Assembly: GCA_937867415.1 (NCBI GenBank)
Contig: CALMKO010000026.1
Coordinates: 1 to 32,739, forward strand
Reading direction: 5' to 3'
Length of the DNA stretch: 32,739 nt
Source: an uncultured Verrucomicrobiota bacterium
GTDB lineage: Bacteria; Verrucomicrobiota; Verrucomicrobiia; Verrucomicrobiales; Akkermansiaceae
Positions 15,885 through 24,824 of the stretch are shown one piece after another. The notes beneath the pieces are model-generated. The model did not search any database. It was not told the DNA's origin and worked only from the letters and a program-made list of their open reading frames with translations. Each line of letters begins with the position of its first letter. Positions within the stretch are counted from its first letter, which is position 1. The translations under genes were made by a program, and so were the position numbers.

Positions 15885-18848
15885 ATGAGAAAAAATAATA
15901 TCGCAAAACTTGGAATGGCGCTTTGTGCGCTGGCTTCCTTGTCCGGTCCGCTGCGTGGACAGCAGGTGAACGCGCACCAATGGTTGGAACAACAGACATT
16001 GCCCGTTTTCAAGCCGGGTCACACCCTGCCAAAGCTGGGACAGATGCTTTTTACGGACGATCTCAGCAACGACACGCGTACAGTGCGGGCCAAACATTAT
16101 GGTTATGGGGTAAGGCTATCCAGAACCAACGAACGCGCCAATGAGAGGGCCTTGGCGGATCTCTGCGCGACGAACCCCAAACTCTACAGAGTGTCTCTGT
16201 TTTGCTCCAACATGGATGCGGTGCCGAACCGGCCTGAATATCAATGGCCTGAGGGGTCCTACATTCCGGGCACAAAGGTCTTCAGTCCGGAAATGCCAGA
16301 TGCGGCCTTCGACAACACGATCGATTACATCATGAAGATGTTCGAGACGCAGCTGGGGGGGCTTCCGCCGGAGAGTGTGGGCACGATTGAGAACTGGACT
16401 GAGTATGGGCTCCATGTTCCCATGTCATACACGGAAATGGGAGACGCCAATCCGTTCTTGTTGAAAGCAAAGGGAGACCGGACGTGGCGGGATTATATTT
16501 CCATGCGAAAGGCGAATTATGAGAAAAGACTTCGCGCAGCCATCAAGGCACGTTACCCCAACGCGCTTTACTCAGCATATACTTACTCCGGTCTGGAACA
16601 GGAGAGGGACAGCATGTATGGATTTGATTTCAAATACATGAACGAAGGCGTGGATTACGCATCTCCAGAAATCTACTTCAACTATTTCAATAGCGGATTC
16701 GGTGGCAAAGAGGACATTTTCTCCGAATTGACCCATACCCGATTCGAGGAAATCAAATACAACTCACCTCACTATTTCGCATGGTTGTCCGCGGGTTATG
16801 CGAGGGAGATCGCACGATATCAAGGTGATGAGAGTCAGGGTGTTTATGCCCCAATGGACAGGTGGATGGGATTCCTGAAGATGAATTACACAGCCGGAAT
16901 GCTGGGTGGTGTCACCACCGGCGAATTCGATAAAGTGGATTTCTCGCTACAGTTCTCCCCGGATAGTCCGCCACCATGGGTCGAACAAATGGCCGTGCTG
17001 GGACATGCTCATGCCCTCTTCAGCTGGCTCGAACCTGTCTTGCGCAACAGCGATCTGCTCGAAGGCCCTTGTAAGCACAAGTGGAGTCCTGCACAGCCAG
17101 CCTACGAATTCACCCAGGATGATTCGAAAGTCATGGTGCGGAGAACACGTGGAAAGGATCAATGGTTGGTTTCGGCATGGGCCATGGATGGTGTCGAACG
17201 GAACGTGAAGGTAAGCATCCCTGATCTGGGTGACTACACGATTCTGGCCCGCGCATGTGGAACGGTCTTTCTCGTTGAGAAAAACGCGAGTGGAGTCACC
17301 TCCAGATGGTGTGATGAGAACGGGATGTACCCCAGCCTTACGGCAAGCCAGATGAACGGCAAATATCAGCAGGCGCGAGATATCTCCGTGGATGCCTACA
17401 CCCCCATTCCGGTGGGCGGGACCAAACAGCTGACAGTCAAGTTCCATCCTGAGAATACGACGAATCAGTCGGTGGTATGGACTTCCTCTGATCCGCAGAT
17501 TGCCACGGTCACGCCAACAGGCCTGGTGACTCGTCATAGGGAAGGGTCGGCGGACATCACGGCTACGGAACAGGAGATTGGCTATCATGCGGTTTTCCAG
17601 CTCACTGTGCCGGTAACTGGCATTGCCGTGGACATTCCGAAAAAGGAAATCACGGGAATCGGATCGGTTCAGCTGAAATCCAGGATACAACCTGAAACCG
17701 CCACCAATAATACGATCACTTGGACTTCTGATAATCCAGAAGTCGCCACTGTGAATAAAAAGGGGCTCGTCACCACGGCCAAGGCAGGAGTGGCAACCAT
17801 CACCGCAACGTCGGATGATCACACGAAGCTGACCGCAACTTGTCAGATTGTGGTGAAAGAACAGCCCGTGACCTCGATCCGACTTTCCCCCGTCTTCATC
17901 GAGGTGGGAAAAAGCAAGGTGCTGAGTCCCATGTTCACACCGGCAAATGCGATTGAGAAAGCCGTGAAGTGGGGTCTGCCAAGCAGTTCCGAGGTGATCA
18001 TGGCGGTGCCGGGCGAATTCTCATGCGAAGTTCGCGGCATGGGGCTGGGGGATGCCACAATCACTGCGACATCAATTGATGGGGGACACAATGCGACAGC
18101 CGCAATTAAGGTAGTGCCGGTGCCTCCGGCTCCAAATTACTTCAATGGACCAAATACAGGCTCCGTGAATGACAAGACGGGCTATGTAGGCTACCAGTTC
18201 ACGGTTAAAAGTGAAAATGATGTCACGGTATTTGCTTTGGGACGCTTTACGAACGGCACCCTGAAAGACGATCACAAGGTTCAACTCTGGAGTGTCGCGG
18301 AACGGAAGCTCCTGGCATCCACGACCATTACTCCCGCCTCGCTCTATGATGAACTTGGATATCAATATGAGAGCTTGCCCAAACCGGTGATACTGAACAC
18401 GGGAAAATCCTATCGAGTTGTATCGCAAGAGATGGCTGGCGGGGACACTTGGAAAGGACTGGGGAAATTCGCAGGAAGCTGGGGTTATGCGAAAATCGAC
18501 CACGGAGTCACAGGGAGTGGCGATGAGAAGGAATTCCCCTCCGCGATCGCACCTGACGCGAAGGAATCCCATGGATATGGTGGGGCGACGATTTACGCGA
18601 AGAGAAACCACATGGTGGTTGGAATCAGGCTCAACAAATCCACATCCAAACTGGAAGTTGGCAAATCGGAGCAGCTCGAAGCCGAGATCCTGATTCAATC
18701 CGCACTCCACTCTGCCACTTGGTCGAGTTCCAATCCCGAAACTGTGACCGTTTCGTCAACGGGTTTGGTGACGAGACGCGCACCTGGCCATGCGACCATC
18801 ACCGCCACGTCATTTGATGGATACAGTGCCTCGTGTGTCTATGAATAG
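15885..18848 (+). CDS. Exported multidomain protein: unassigned N-terminal domain plus Big_2 repeats
   Basis: The ATG at 15885 gives 987 residues with a signal peptide (MRKNNIAKLGMALCALASLS, ending near RGQQ). Residues ~45-495 form a domain rich in Tyr, Trp and acidic residues that resembles a TIM-barrel glycoside hydrolase in texture (for example GTIENWTEYGLHVPMSYTEM and GVDYASPEIYFNYFNSGFGG), but I cannot assign a CAZy family. Residues ~499-745 are three bacterial Ig-like group 2 (Big_2) repeats with VWTSSDPQIATVTPTGLVT and TWTSDNPEVATVNKKGLVT. Residues ~750-904 look like a DUF4082-type beta domain. A fourth Big_2 repeat ends the protein (TWSSSNPETVTVSSTGLVT). It leads the plus-strand cluster and probably acts on, or binds, the target polysaccharide outside the cell. 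Confidence 0.75.
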   Translation: MRKNNIAKLGMALCALASLSGPLRGQQVNAHQWLEQQTLPVFKPGHTLPKLGQMLFTDDLSNDTRTVRAKHYGYGVRLSRTNERANERALADLCATNPKLYRVSLFCSNMDAVPNRPEYQWPEGSYIPGTKVFSPEMPDAAFDNTIDYIMKMFETQLGGLPPESVGTIENWTEYGLHVPMSYTEMGDANPFLLKAKGDRTWRDYISMRKANYEKRLRAAIKARYPNALYSAYTYSGLEQERDSMYGFDFKYMNEGVDYASPEIYFNYFNSGFGGKEDIFSELTHTRFEEIKYNSPHYFAWLSAGYAREIARYQGDESQGVYAPMDRWMGFLKMNYTAGMLGGVTTGEFDKVDFSLQFSPDSPPPWVEQMAVLGHAHALFSWLEPVLRNSDLLEGPCKHKWSPAQPAYEFTQDDSKVMVRRTRGKDQWLVSAWAMDGVERNVKVSIPDLGDYTILARACGTVFLVEKNASGVTSRWCDENGMYPSLTASQMNGKYQQARDISVDAYTPIPVGGTKQLTVKFHPENTTNQSVVWTSSDPQIATVTPTGLVTRHREGSADITATEQEIGYHAVFQLTVPVTGIAVDIPKKEITGIGSVQLKSRIQPETATNNTITWTSDNPEVATVNKKGLVTTAKAGVATITATSDDHTKLTATCQIVVKEQPVTSIRLSPVFIEVGKSKVLSPMFTPANAIEKAVKWGLPSSSEVIMAVPGEFSCEVRGMGLGDATITATSIDGGHNATAAIKVVPVPPAPNYFNGPNTGSVNDKTGYVGYQFTVKSENDVTVFALGRFTNGTLKDDHKVQLWSVAERKLLASTTITPASLYDELGYQYESLPKPVILNTGKSYRVVSQEMAGGDTWKGLGKFAGSWGYAKIDHGVTGSGDEKEFPSAIAPDAKESHGYGGATIYAKRNHMVVGIRLNKSTSKLEVGKSEQLEAEILIQSALHSATWSSSNPETVTVSSTGLVTRRAPGHATITATSFDGYSASCVYE

Positions 18849-18879
18849 TAGCTCCTGTTTTGATCAATCCTTCTTAGAT

Positions 18880-20064
18880 ATGCCCCATCCACTCAATCGT
18901 CGTTCCTTCCTGCGAACCCTTGGCGCTAGTGCCGGGACCCTGCTGGCCCCGGGCGGCGCGCGTGCGTCAGGTCCGGTGCCTTCGATCCCGTCCTATTTGA
19001 AGGGTTATGAAAAACTCTACGCCGAGAATCCCCGCGCGGCGGCACTCCAATGGTTCCGCGAGGCCCGATTTGGGTTGTTTCTGCACTATGGACTCTACTC
19101 GCTCGAAGGCCGGCACGAGTGGCTGCAGCTTCGCGAGAAGGTTCCAGTCGCCAACTACGCCAAACTCAAGGATCGGTTTACAGCCGAGAAGTTCGACGCT
19201 GATTTCATCACCGATCTCGCTGTGGCTGCGGGGATGCGCTACGTCAACCTGACCACGCGGCATCATGACAGCTTCTGCTTGTTTGCTACGAAGCAAACGG
19301 ACTTCAACAGCATGAACAGCCCAGCAAAACGGGATCTCGTAGCGGAACTGGCCGACGCTTGCCGGAAGAAGGGCCTAGGGCTTTGTCTCTACTATTCGCA
19401 CGGTCGGGACTGGAGGCATCCGCATGCGCCAAACAACGACGTGTGGGGTGGCAACGCGCGTCCGGAATACAATCCTCCGGAGCCTGCCTATGCCACTGGC
19501 AAGGACCATGATCTCAACAAGTATGTCGATTTCATGAGTGCCCAGATCACCGAGTTGCTGACCAACTACGGACCGATTGCCGCGATATGGCTCGATGGCA
19601 TCGCGGTGCCCCTGCATGACAAGCGCAGAGGCGGACAACAGCCTCCGTCGCAACCCGACAATGCTCCGGACTTCCGTTGTCAGAAGCTCTATGACCATAT
19701 CCATTCACTGCAACCGCAGGTGCTTGTATCGTATAAGCAAGGCCTGTTAGGCACCGAGGATTTCCTTGCGCCCGAACACCAGGCCATCCCCGTCGAGTCC
19801 GGCAAGCCGTTGGAAATCTGTTCCACCCTGCAGGAGGACAGCTGGGGATATTTCATTGGAAAACGCCATCTCACTGCCGATGAGGCATGGGCAAAACTCA
19901 CAAATGCCCGCAAGGCAAATGCCAACCTCCTGCTCAACACCGGCCCGCTGCCCGATGGCTCGATCCACCGCCAGGACGTGCAAACGCTGCGCGAAGCCGG
20001 ACGCCGCATTCGGGAGCAAGGTTGGCCAAATGAGGCTCCGTCACCTGACTCGAAGATGGATTGA
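18880..20064 (+). CDS. Tat-exported alpha-L-fucosidase, GH29
   Basis: The start at 18880 gives 394 residues with a twin-arginine signal, NRRSFLRTLGASAGTLLAPG, so the enzyme is probably exported folded. An in-frame ATG at 18841 overlapping the upstream stop is an alternative. GH29 landmarks are WFREARFGLFLHYGLYSLEG at about 58-77, LTTRHHDSFCLF at about 124-135, and AAIWLDGIAV, with Asp239 the expected nucleophile. The protein is shorter than many GH29 enzymes, lacking a C-terminal beta-sandwich, but the barrel looks complete. It differs clearly from the Sec-exported GH29 at 10421-11788, so the locus has two fucosidases that may prefer different linkages. Confidence 0.9.
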   Translation: MPHPLNRRSFLRTLGASAGTLLAPGGARASGPVPSIPSYLKGYEKLYAENPRAAALQWFREARFGLFLHYGLYSLEGRHEWLQLREKVPVANYAKLKDRFTAEKFDADFITDLAVAAGMRYVNLTTRHHDSFCLFATKQTDFNSMNSPAKRDLVAELADACRKKGLGLCLYYSHGRDWRHPHAPNNDVWGGNARPEYNPPEPAYATGKDHDLNKYVDFMSAQITELLTNYGPIAAIWLDGIAVPLHDKRRGGQQPPSQPDNAPDFRCQKLYDHIHSLQPQVLVSYKQGLLGTEDFLAPEHQAIPVESGKPLEICSTLQEDSWGYFIGKRHLTADEAWAKLTNARKANANLLLNTGPLPDGSIHRQDVQTLREAGRRIREQGWPNEAPSPDSKMD

Positions 20065-20138
20065 TCATCAGAGCCATCTTCGGGTGAAACGGGTGAAGAA
20101 GCCCGTCAATCGCCAGGCCGAACTTAAGCTCATCACAT

Positions 20139-20254
20139 ATGAAGAACGCCACTACCAGTTCCCCACTGCTTGCCGCCGTGCTGGCCACCTGCCTTCACGC
20201 CGCGGCCTCTCCCTCCGAAGCTCCGGCGAAGCAAGGACGCCCCAACATCCTTTT
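20139..20254 (+). pseudogene. Sulfatase gene, 5' fragment cut by an IS element
   Basis: The ATG at 20139 opens a signal peptide (MKNATTSSPLLAAVLATCLH) and the start of a sulfatase, APAKQGRPNILF, the usual first strand before the metal-binding Asp pair. The frame is then interrupted after CATCCTTTT by the left end of an IS element. The 3' fragment resumes at 21712 with a copy of the same nine bases. Joining the two restores [11 protein letters not shown] in frame. The gene follows the GH29 fucosidase by 74 bases. Confidence 0.85.
20246..20254 (+). repeat. Target-site duplication, left copy
   Basis: CATCCTTTT directly abuts the left terminal repeat of the IS element and recurs exactly at 21712-21720 beyond the right end. 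It marks the insertion site inside the sulfatase gene. Confidence 0.85.
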
Positions 20255-20270
20255 CACAGCCATCCCACAG
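20255..20270 (+). repeat. IS terminal inverted repeat, left
   Basis: CACAGCCATCCCACAG pairs with the right end at 21696-21711 with four mismatches in sixteen bases. Confidence 0.75.
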
Positions 20271-20339
20271 GATGGCATAACTTCGGCGGGAAAAACGGGC
20301 TGGTGTTGAATTGAAATCCCTGCCACTCGGTAGGGTGTT

Positions 20340-21566
20340 ATGAACAATACAACACCAACCCGCGCCAATGGGGTCGTCCTCAAGCAAATGCTCAATCTCA
20401 TTCCTCGGGGAATGATCAACCGCCACGCCCTCGAAACCGTCGTGGAGGCCAAGGCCCGCACCTTCAGCGTGGTGAGCCATCTTTCCGCGATGTTCTTCGC
20501 CCAACTCTCCCACGCCATGGGACTCAACGACGTTTGCGACTGGCTGCGCCTCAAGTCGGGTGTGCTGGCACGCTTCGGCGTCACCCCTCCATCCAGGAAC
20601 GGCCTCTCCAACGCCAACAAGGAGCGCAGCGCGGAGTTTGCGGAAAAGCTCTTTTGGTCGGTGCTGGGTCATCTCCAGCACGCCAGCCCGGATTTCGCCG
20701 CAGGGCGCAAAGGCAAAGGCTTGCTGCGACGCTTCAAGGTCAGGATCCATGCGGTGGACTCCACCGTCACCCAGTTGGTGGCCAACTGCATGGACTGGGC
20801 CAAGCACCGCCGGCGCAAGGCGGCCGCCAAGATGCACCTGCGGCTCGACCTCCACAGCTTCCTGCCCTCGTTTGCCATCGTGGACACTGCCGGACAGCAC
20901 GACAACAAACGCGCTCGCGAGGTCTGCGCGACGATCCTGTCGGGCGAAATCGTCGTGTTCGACAAGGCCTTCGTGGATTTCGAACACCTCTTCGATTTGA
21001 ACATGCGCGGCGTCTGGTGGGTCACCCGGGCCAAGGACAACATGAAATTCCGCGTAGTCAAAAATCACACCAAGGGCCACGAGAAAATCATCAAGGATCA
21101 GATCATCGCGTTGCAAGGCAAGCACAAGGGGATGACGCTGCGGCGCGTCGAAGCGTGGGTGGAAGTGGACGATGAGTGGCGGGTAATGGTTTTCATCACG
21201 AACCATACCGAGTGGAGCCCGCGTTCCGTGTGCGACCTCTATCGCCGCCGCTGGGACATCGAGGTGTTTTTCAAACAGGTCAAGCAGAGCCTCAAGCTCG
21301 GCAGCTTTCTCGGTCATAGCGCCAACGCGGTGAGATGGCAGGTTTACACGGCTTTGCTGGTGTATGTGCTGCTGCGGTTCATGGCGCACCTTTCGGCCTG
21401 GGGGCATAGCTTCACGCGGCTGTTTGCCGTCACGCGTTCGGCGTTGTGGGAGCGGCTTGATCTGTTGGCCCTGTTGAAATCCTATGGGACAGCATCCGGG
21501 CGATTCAAGGTGATCGGAGCACTCAATACGGCCTGGTTGTCGGGATTCGCACCTATCAGAATATGA
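20340..21566 (+). CDS. IS4-family DDE transposase
   Basis: The protein is 408 residues with an N-terminal domain of the type seen in IS4-group transposases (SHLSAMFFAQLSHAMGLNDV) and a DDE catalytic core. The acidic residues are visible in order: HAVDST (Asp about 140), VVFDKAFVDF (Asp about 208) and YRRRWDIEVFFKQVK, the YREK signature with Glu about 308. It cuts and joins the element's ends. There is no frameshift or premature stop, so the element may be active. A long open frame exists on the opposite strand here but is a shadow of this gene. Confidence 0.95.
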   Translation: MNNTTPTRANGVVLKQMLNLIPRGMINRHALETVVEAKARTFSVVSHLSAMFFAQLSHAMGLNDVCDWLRLKSGVLARFGVTPPSRNGLSNANKERSAEFAEKLFWSVLGHLQHASPDFAAGRKGKGLLRRFKVRIHAVDSTVTQLVANCMDWAKHRRRKAAAKMHLRLDLHSFLPSFAIVDTAGQHDNKRAREVCATILSGEIVVFDKAFVDFEHLFDLNMRGVWWVTRAKDNMKFRVVKNHTKGHEKIIKDQIIALQGKHKGMTLRRVEAWVEVDDEWRVMVFITNHTEWSPRSVCDLYRRRWDIEVFFKQVKQSLKLGSFLGHSANAVRWQVYTALLVYVLLRFMAHLSAWGHSFTRLFAVTRSALWERLDLLALLKSYGTASGRFKVIGALNTAWLSGFAPIRI

Positions 21567-21695
21567 ATTCATGGGACAGCATCGGCACTTGAATACCAGG
21601 ATATATCAACTGCTCCCAAAAATTCGCAATCGCCATTTCCCTGAATTGAACTCATGGCCTTGTAAACTCAAGGCTCAAGACGCGCCGTGCTCAGT

Positions 21696-21711
21696 CAGTG
21701 GGACGGTAGTG
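21696..21711 (-). repeat. IS terminal inverted repeat, right
   Basis: Read inward, CACTACCGTCCCACTG matches the left end at 12 of 16 positions. Confidence 0.75.
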
Positions 21712-21720
21712 CATCCTTTT
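21712..21720 (+). repeat. Target-site duplication, right copy
   Basis: CATCCTTTT is identical to 20246-20254 and is followed by the resumed sulfatase frame. Confidence 0.85.
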
Positions 21721-22654
21721 TGCCATTGCCGATGACGAAATTGTGCGCCACGACATGCTTGATTACGCTTTTGAAGTGGAGCACAGCGACAAGCACCTCG
21801 GCCGCATGATGGCGGAACTTGAAAAACGCGGCCTGTTGGAGAAAACTATTATCATTGTCACTTCGGATCACGGCATGCCCTTTCCGCGCTGCAAGGGATA
21901 CTGTTACGAGGACAGCAACCGCGTGCCGCTCGCGATCCGCTATCCCGCCGGCATGAAAAAGACCGGACGGGTGATCGATGATTTCGTCAACTTCATCGAC
22001 ATCGCTCCGACGATTCTTGATTTCGCCGGCATCGCGGAAAGGGACAGCGGCATGCAGCCCATCACGGGTGCGAGCTGGCGCCCCATCATCGAAAGCGACA
22101 AGAGCGGCCGTGTCATCGCCGCACGCGACCACACACTCATCGGCAAGGAACGCACCGACGTCGGCCGCCCGAACGATTGGGGCTACCCCATTCGCGGAAT
22201 TGTCACCGACAGTCACTTGTTCTTGAAAAACTACGAGCCGAGTCGCTGGCCCGCCGGAAATCCCGAATCCGGCTACCCGGACGCCGACACCAGCCCCACC
22301 AAAACACTCATCCTCGAAATGGGTCGCAAAAACCGTGCGGACAAGTTCTGGCAGCTCAACTTCGGCATGCTTCCCTCCGCGCAGCTATACGACCTCAAGG
22401 ACGATCCGCCTGCCGCGCGCAATCTTGCCGTGGAACCCACCTACAAGGAAACCATCACGAAATTGCGCGATCGCATGGAGGCAGAGTTAAAGTCCCAGAA
22501 TGACCCTCGCATGGCCGGAAACGGCAAAATCTTCGATGAATATCCGGTGACCACCCACGCTGGCTTCCATGAGAAGATCATGCGCGGAGAAAAAAACAAC
22601 GCCAGTTGGGTTGCCCCGACCGACTTCGAAAAGGAGCCTATCATTCAGCCATGA
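21712..22654 (+). pseudogene. Sulfatase gene, 3' fragment, lacking the catalytic-cysteine region
   Basis: After the target duplication the frame reads ILFAIADD and then passes directly to [20 protein letters not shown], a segment normally found far downstream in heparan-sulfatase-like S1 sulfatases. The intervening part, with the formylglycine motif C-x-P/A-x-R and much of the active site, is absent. The rest is present: [19 protein letters not shown] with metal-binding Asp-His, [10 protein letters not shown], and a C-terminal domain ending near EKEPIIQP. Joined across the IS, the gene would encode about 349 residues, well short of the usual 450-550. A GTG at 21743 could start a truncated product, but such a product would lack catalysis. 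Confidence 0.85.
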
Positions 22655-22715
22655 GCTACCCGTGACATTTAACTTCGCTTAGCACTCTATCGCCAACAGA
22701 TTTAACACCGCCTTG

Positions 22716-24824
22716 ATGATCCCCATGCACCATACATTCCTCATCCTGAAGCTGGCGTTTCTCGCACTCGTTACACCCCTTTCCGCCCAGATACCATTTC
22801 AATCGACAGGTGCTGTTCCGGCAGCTGGAGACTGCGCCTCGCGCGGCGTGCCGCTCACCGATCGTTGGCTCGAAGGGGATTTCCGCTTCTTCGACAGAGA
22901 TAATCCCAAATCCTCAGTTGATGCGTTCTTCGAGCGCTTTTCAGGCTACTACGAGGCGTCGAAGGATGGCGTTGCAGGCATTATGCTCAATGTTGGCTGG
23001 TTTGCCGATGTTGTGCTTGCTTACTCCGGCACCTTGGATTCCCAAGTGCCACTTGCGGTGTTTCGTCCTCTTGACGGAGAGAACTCGGGTCAAACCATGG
23101 GTGACGACGTCTGGACATATCGTCAGGTTCAAGGAGTCGTGTCCGCATTGAAGGAGGGAGCGCGCCGCCATCTTGGCAGAGAGGATTTTCGCGTGGGACT
23201 GCTGCTTCTGGGTTGGTCGTCCATCTACTATGCCGAAACTCCGGTCTGGTTCAAGGAACATCCTGAGAGTTTCCGCTGGGGGAGAAGATCGTTGACCGAT
23301 CCACATTACTTGTTTCTCGACTACGCTTCAAGCCTTCGCCCTGATTCACGGCGTTACGCTGCTTTCCCGGACGGGATCCCCGCCGCGACCCGCCTGCCTC
23401 ATTTCCTCGCCGCACAATGGGCGGAACTTAGCCGGGCCACCGGATTCGACACCCTGCTTCTTCGCGACGGGATGTTAGGTCTTTCCAGCTATCGCCATGC
23501 CTCGCCTGCCTGGGACAACGATTGTTTCGAGGGACTTCGTACCTGCCTGCGGGAAATCAAGCGCCTTGCCCCGAAGACTATGACGATCGGTTACTCGGTG
23601 GGCGGAAGTGCGATTGCGGAGTTGCGCAGCGGAAGTTTCGATCTGCGAACGCTGGCTCGCGATGGCTGCCTCGACGCTTGGATTACCCAGTCATGGGGTT
23701 GCAACTGGATTGAACAGAAACGTCTCGAACTCACTCCCGCCATGCAGGTGCCGATCATCCTTGTCCACCGGGCCCTGCTTGAAGGGACGGGAGTGAAACA
23801 CTATCCGGTGTTCAACATGCTCGACGCTTATGAGTTTCTCACCACCAAGACTTTCGCGGAGCGCTGGCAAGCGCTTCGCTGGGAGATCTGGGCCTACACG
23901 CATGCCTCGCTCAATCGCTATTGGGATACCGAAGGCACCTGGGGGCTGAAGGAAGGAGCCCCGCTATCGATGGCAAGCGGGATCTACGGTTCATGGTTCC
24001 ACGTCCGGGATCGCATGCTTTCCGCCGAGGATACCGAGCTTCTCACCCGGGAGACCGAGAAGGCAGTCACCGATGCCCGCGCCACTACGAAAATCGGCGG
24101 CATCAACATGGTGGTGCACGACGATTTCGCGCGGCGCTGCAATGGATCGGCCGATCCGTTTGCCTATCATGGTGAAAATGTTGACGAAACCGCCGGTCTG
24201 CTCGTCCGCGCCGGCTTGCCGATTCTTTCCTCATCCCGTATCACCGAGCGGGACTTTGCCAAGAACAACCAGCCTCTTCTGCTTCACAATCCGGTGAATC
24301 TGCCGCTCGACCTTCTTGCTGCCCTGAAACGTTCCCCAATTGCGTTGGTGGTGGGTTCTGCCGACACCTCCGCTGGATTCGATGCTCTGAAGTGGAACCC
24401 GGCAGAGAAATTCGATCCCCTCGGCGACGGCCGGAGACTTCGCTACGAGCTGATGCCAAAGGAGGTTTCCGATCTAAGCTCCGAAGTGTGGAAGGGCATC
24501 GGCGGGCCGCGATTCCTGACTTCTCCCGGACAATGCCTGCATCTCCAATACTGGTGGACTGCCGAGGGCAGTCTGATGCTCTTGATCGGTAACATCGAGG
24601 TCGGAGCGAAATCCGCCACTGTTGAACTGCTTCTTCCTAATGAATGGCTGAATGATCAGAAAATGTCTCCCGGTAGTCTTGTGGACTCATCCGAGCCAAA
24701 CCGGACATGGCAACCAACACGCCGAGACGAGGGGATTGTTTTCACGATTGATATGGCTGCCAACACCTCGCTGGTGTGCCAAGCAATCTCCAATTCAGCC
24801 ACACCGAAGATACGGTCGCGTTGA
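22716..24824 (+). CDS. Exported protein of unknown family, possible TIM-barrel hydrolase
   Basis: The product is 702 residues with a signal peptide (LILKLAFLALVTPLSA); ATG 22725 is an equally good start. The mature part has alternating beta and helix texture with many Trp, Asp and Glu, for example GIMLNVGWFADVVLAYSG, FDTLLLRDGMLGLSSY, DAWITQSWGCNWIEQKR and WEIWAYTHASLNRYWDTEG, consistent with a (beta/alpha)8 barrel glycosidase. The last ~130 residues look like a beta-sandwich (QYWWTAEGSLMLLIGNIEVG). I do not recognise a CAZy family. It lies between the broken and the intact sulfatase genes in the same orientation, so a role in the same polysaccharide pathway is likely but unproven. Confidence 0.7.
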   Translation: MIPMHHTFLILKLAFLALVTPLSAQIPFQSTGAVPAAGDCASRGVPLTDRWLEGDFRFFDRDNPKSSVDAFFERFSGYYEASKDGVAGIMLNVGWFADVVLAYSGTLDSQVPLAVFRPLDGENSGQTMGDDVWTYRQVQGVVSALKEGARRHLGREDFRVGLLLLGWSSIYYAETPVWFKEHPESFRWGRRSLTDPHYLFLDYASSLRPDSRRYAAFPDGIPAATRLPHFLAAQWAELSRATGFDTLLLRDGMLGLSSYRHASPAWDNDCFEGLRTCLREIKRLAPKTMTIGYSVGGSAIAELRSGSFDLRTLARDGCLDAWITQSWGCNWIEQKRLELTPAMQVPIILVHRALLEGTGVKHYPVFNMLDAYEFLTTKTFAERWQALRWEIWAYTHASLNRYWDTEGTWGLKEGAPLSMASGIYGSWFHVRDRMLSAEDTELLTRETEKAVTDARATTKIGGINMVVHDDFARRCNGSADPFAYHGENVDETAGLLVRAGLPILSSSRITERDFAKNNQPLLLHNPVNLPLDLLAALKRSPIALVVGSADTSAGFDALKWNPAEKFDPLGDGRRLRYELMPKEVSDLSSEVWKGIGGPRFLTSPGQCLHLQYWWTAEGSLMLLIGNIEVGAKSATVELLLPNEWLNDQKMSPGSLVDSSEPNRTWQPTRRDEGIVFTIDMAANTSLVCQAISNSATPKIRSR

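Larger units (their letters stand above)
20255..21711 (+). mobile_element. IS4-family insertion sequence, 1457 bp, apparently intact
   Basis: The left end begins CACAGCCATCCCACAGG and the right end, read inward, begins CACTACCGTCCCACTGA. Twelve of the first sixteen bases match, giving imperfect terminal inverted repeats. Nine-base direct repeats flank both ends. The element carries one transposase gene with all catalytic motifs, about 85 bases of left leader and about 145 bases of right noncoding sequence. The clean target duplication suggests a fairly recent insertion. Confidence 0.88.

Noticed and set aside
16947-17822. A 291-codon minus-strand frame inside the Big_2-repeat gene
   Set aside because: It lies opposite clear Big_2 repeats and has no protein-like domain.
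17380-18120. Repeated sequence blocks in the Big_2 gene considered as a DNA repeat array
   Set aside because: Similarity is at the protein level between Ig-like domains. The DNA copies are diverged and there are no spacers as in CRISPR.
20133-21572. A 479-codon open frame on the minus strand opposite the transposase
   Set aside because: It is a shadow of the GC-rich transposase gene, which has complete DDE motifs. The antisense translation has no domain and spans the IS boundary.
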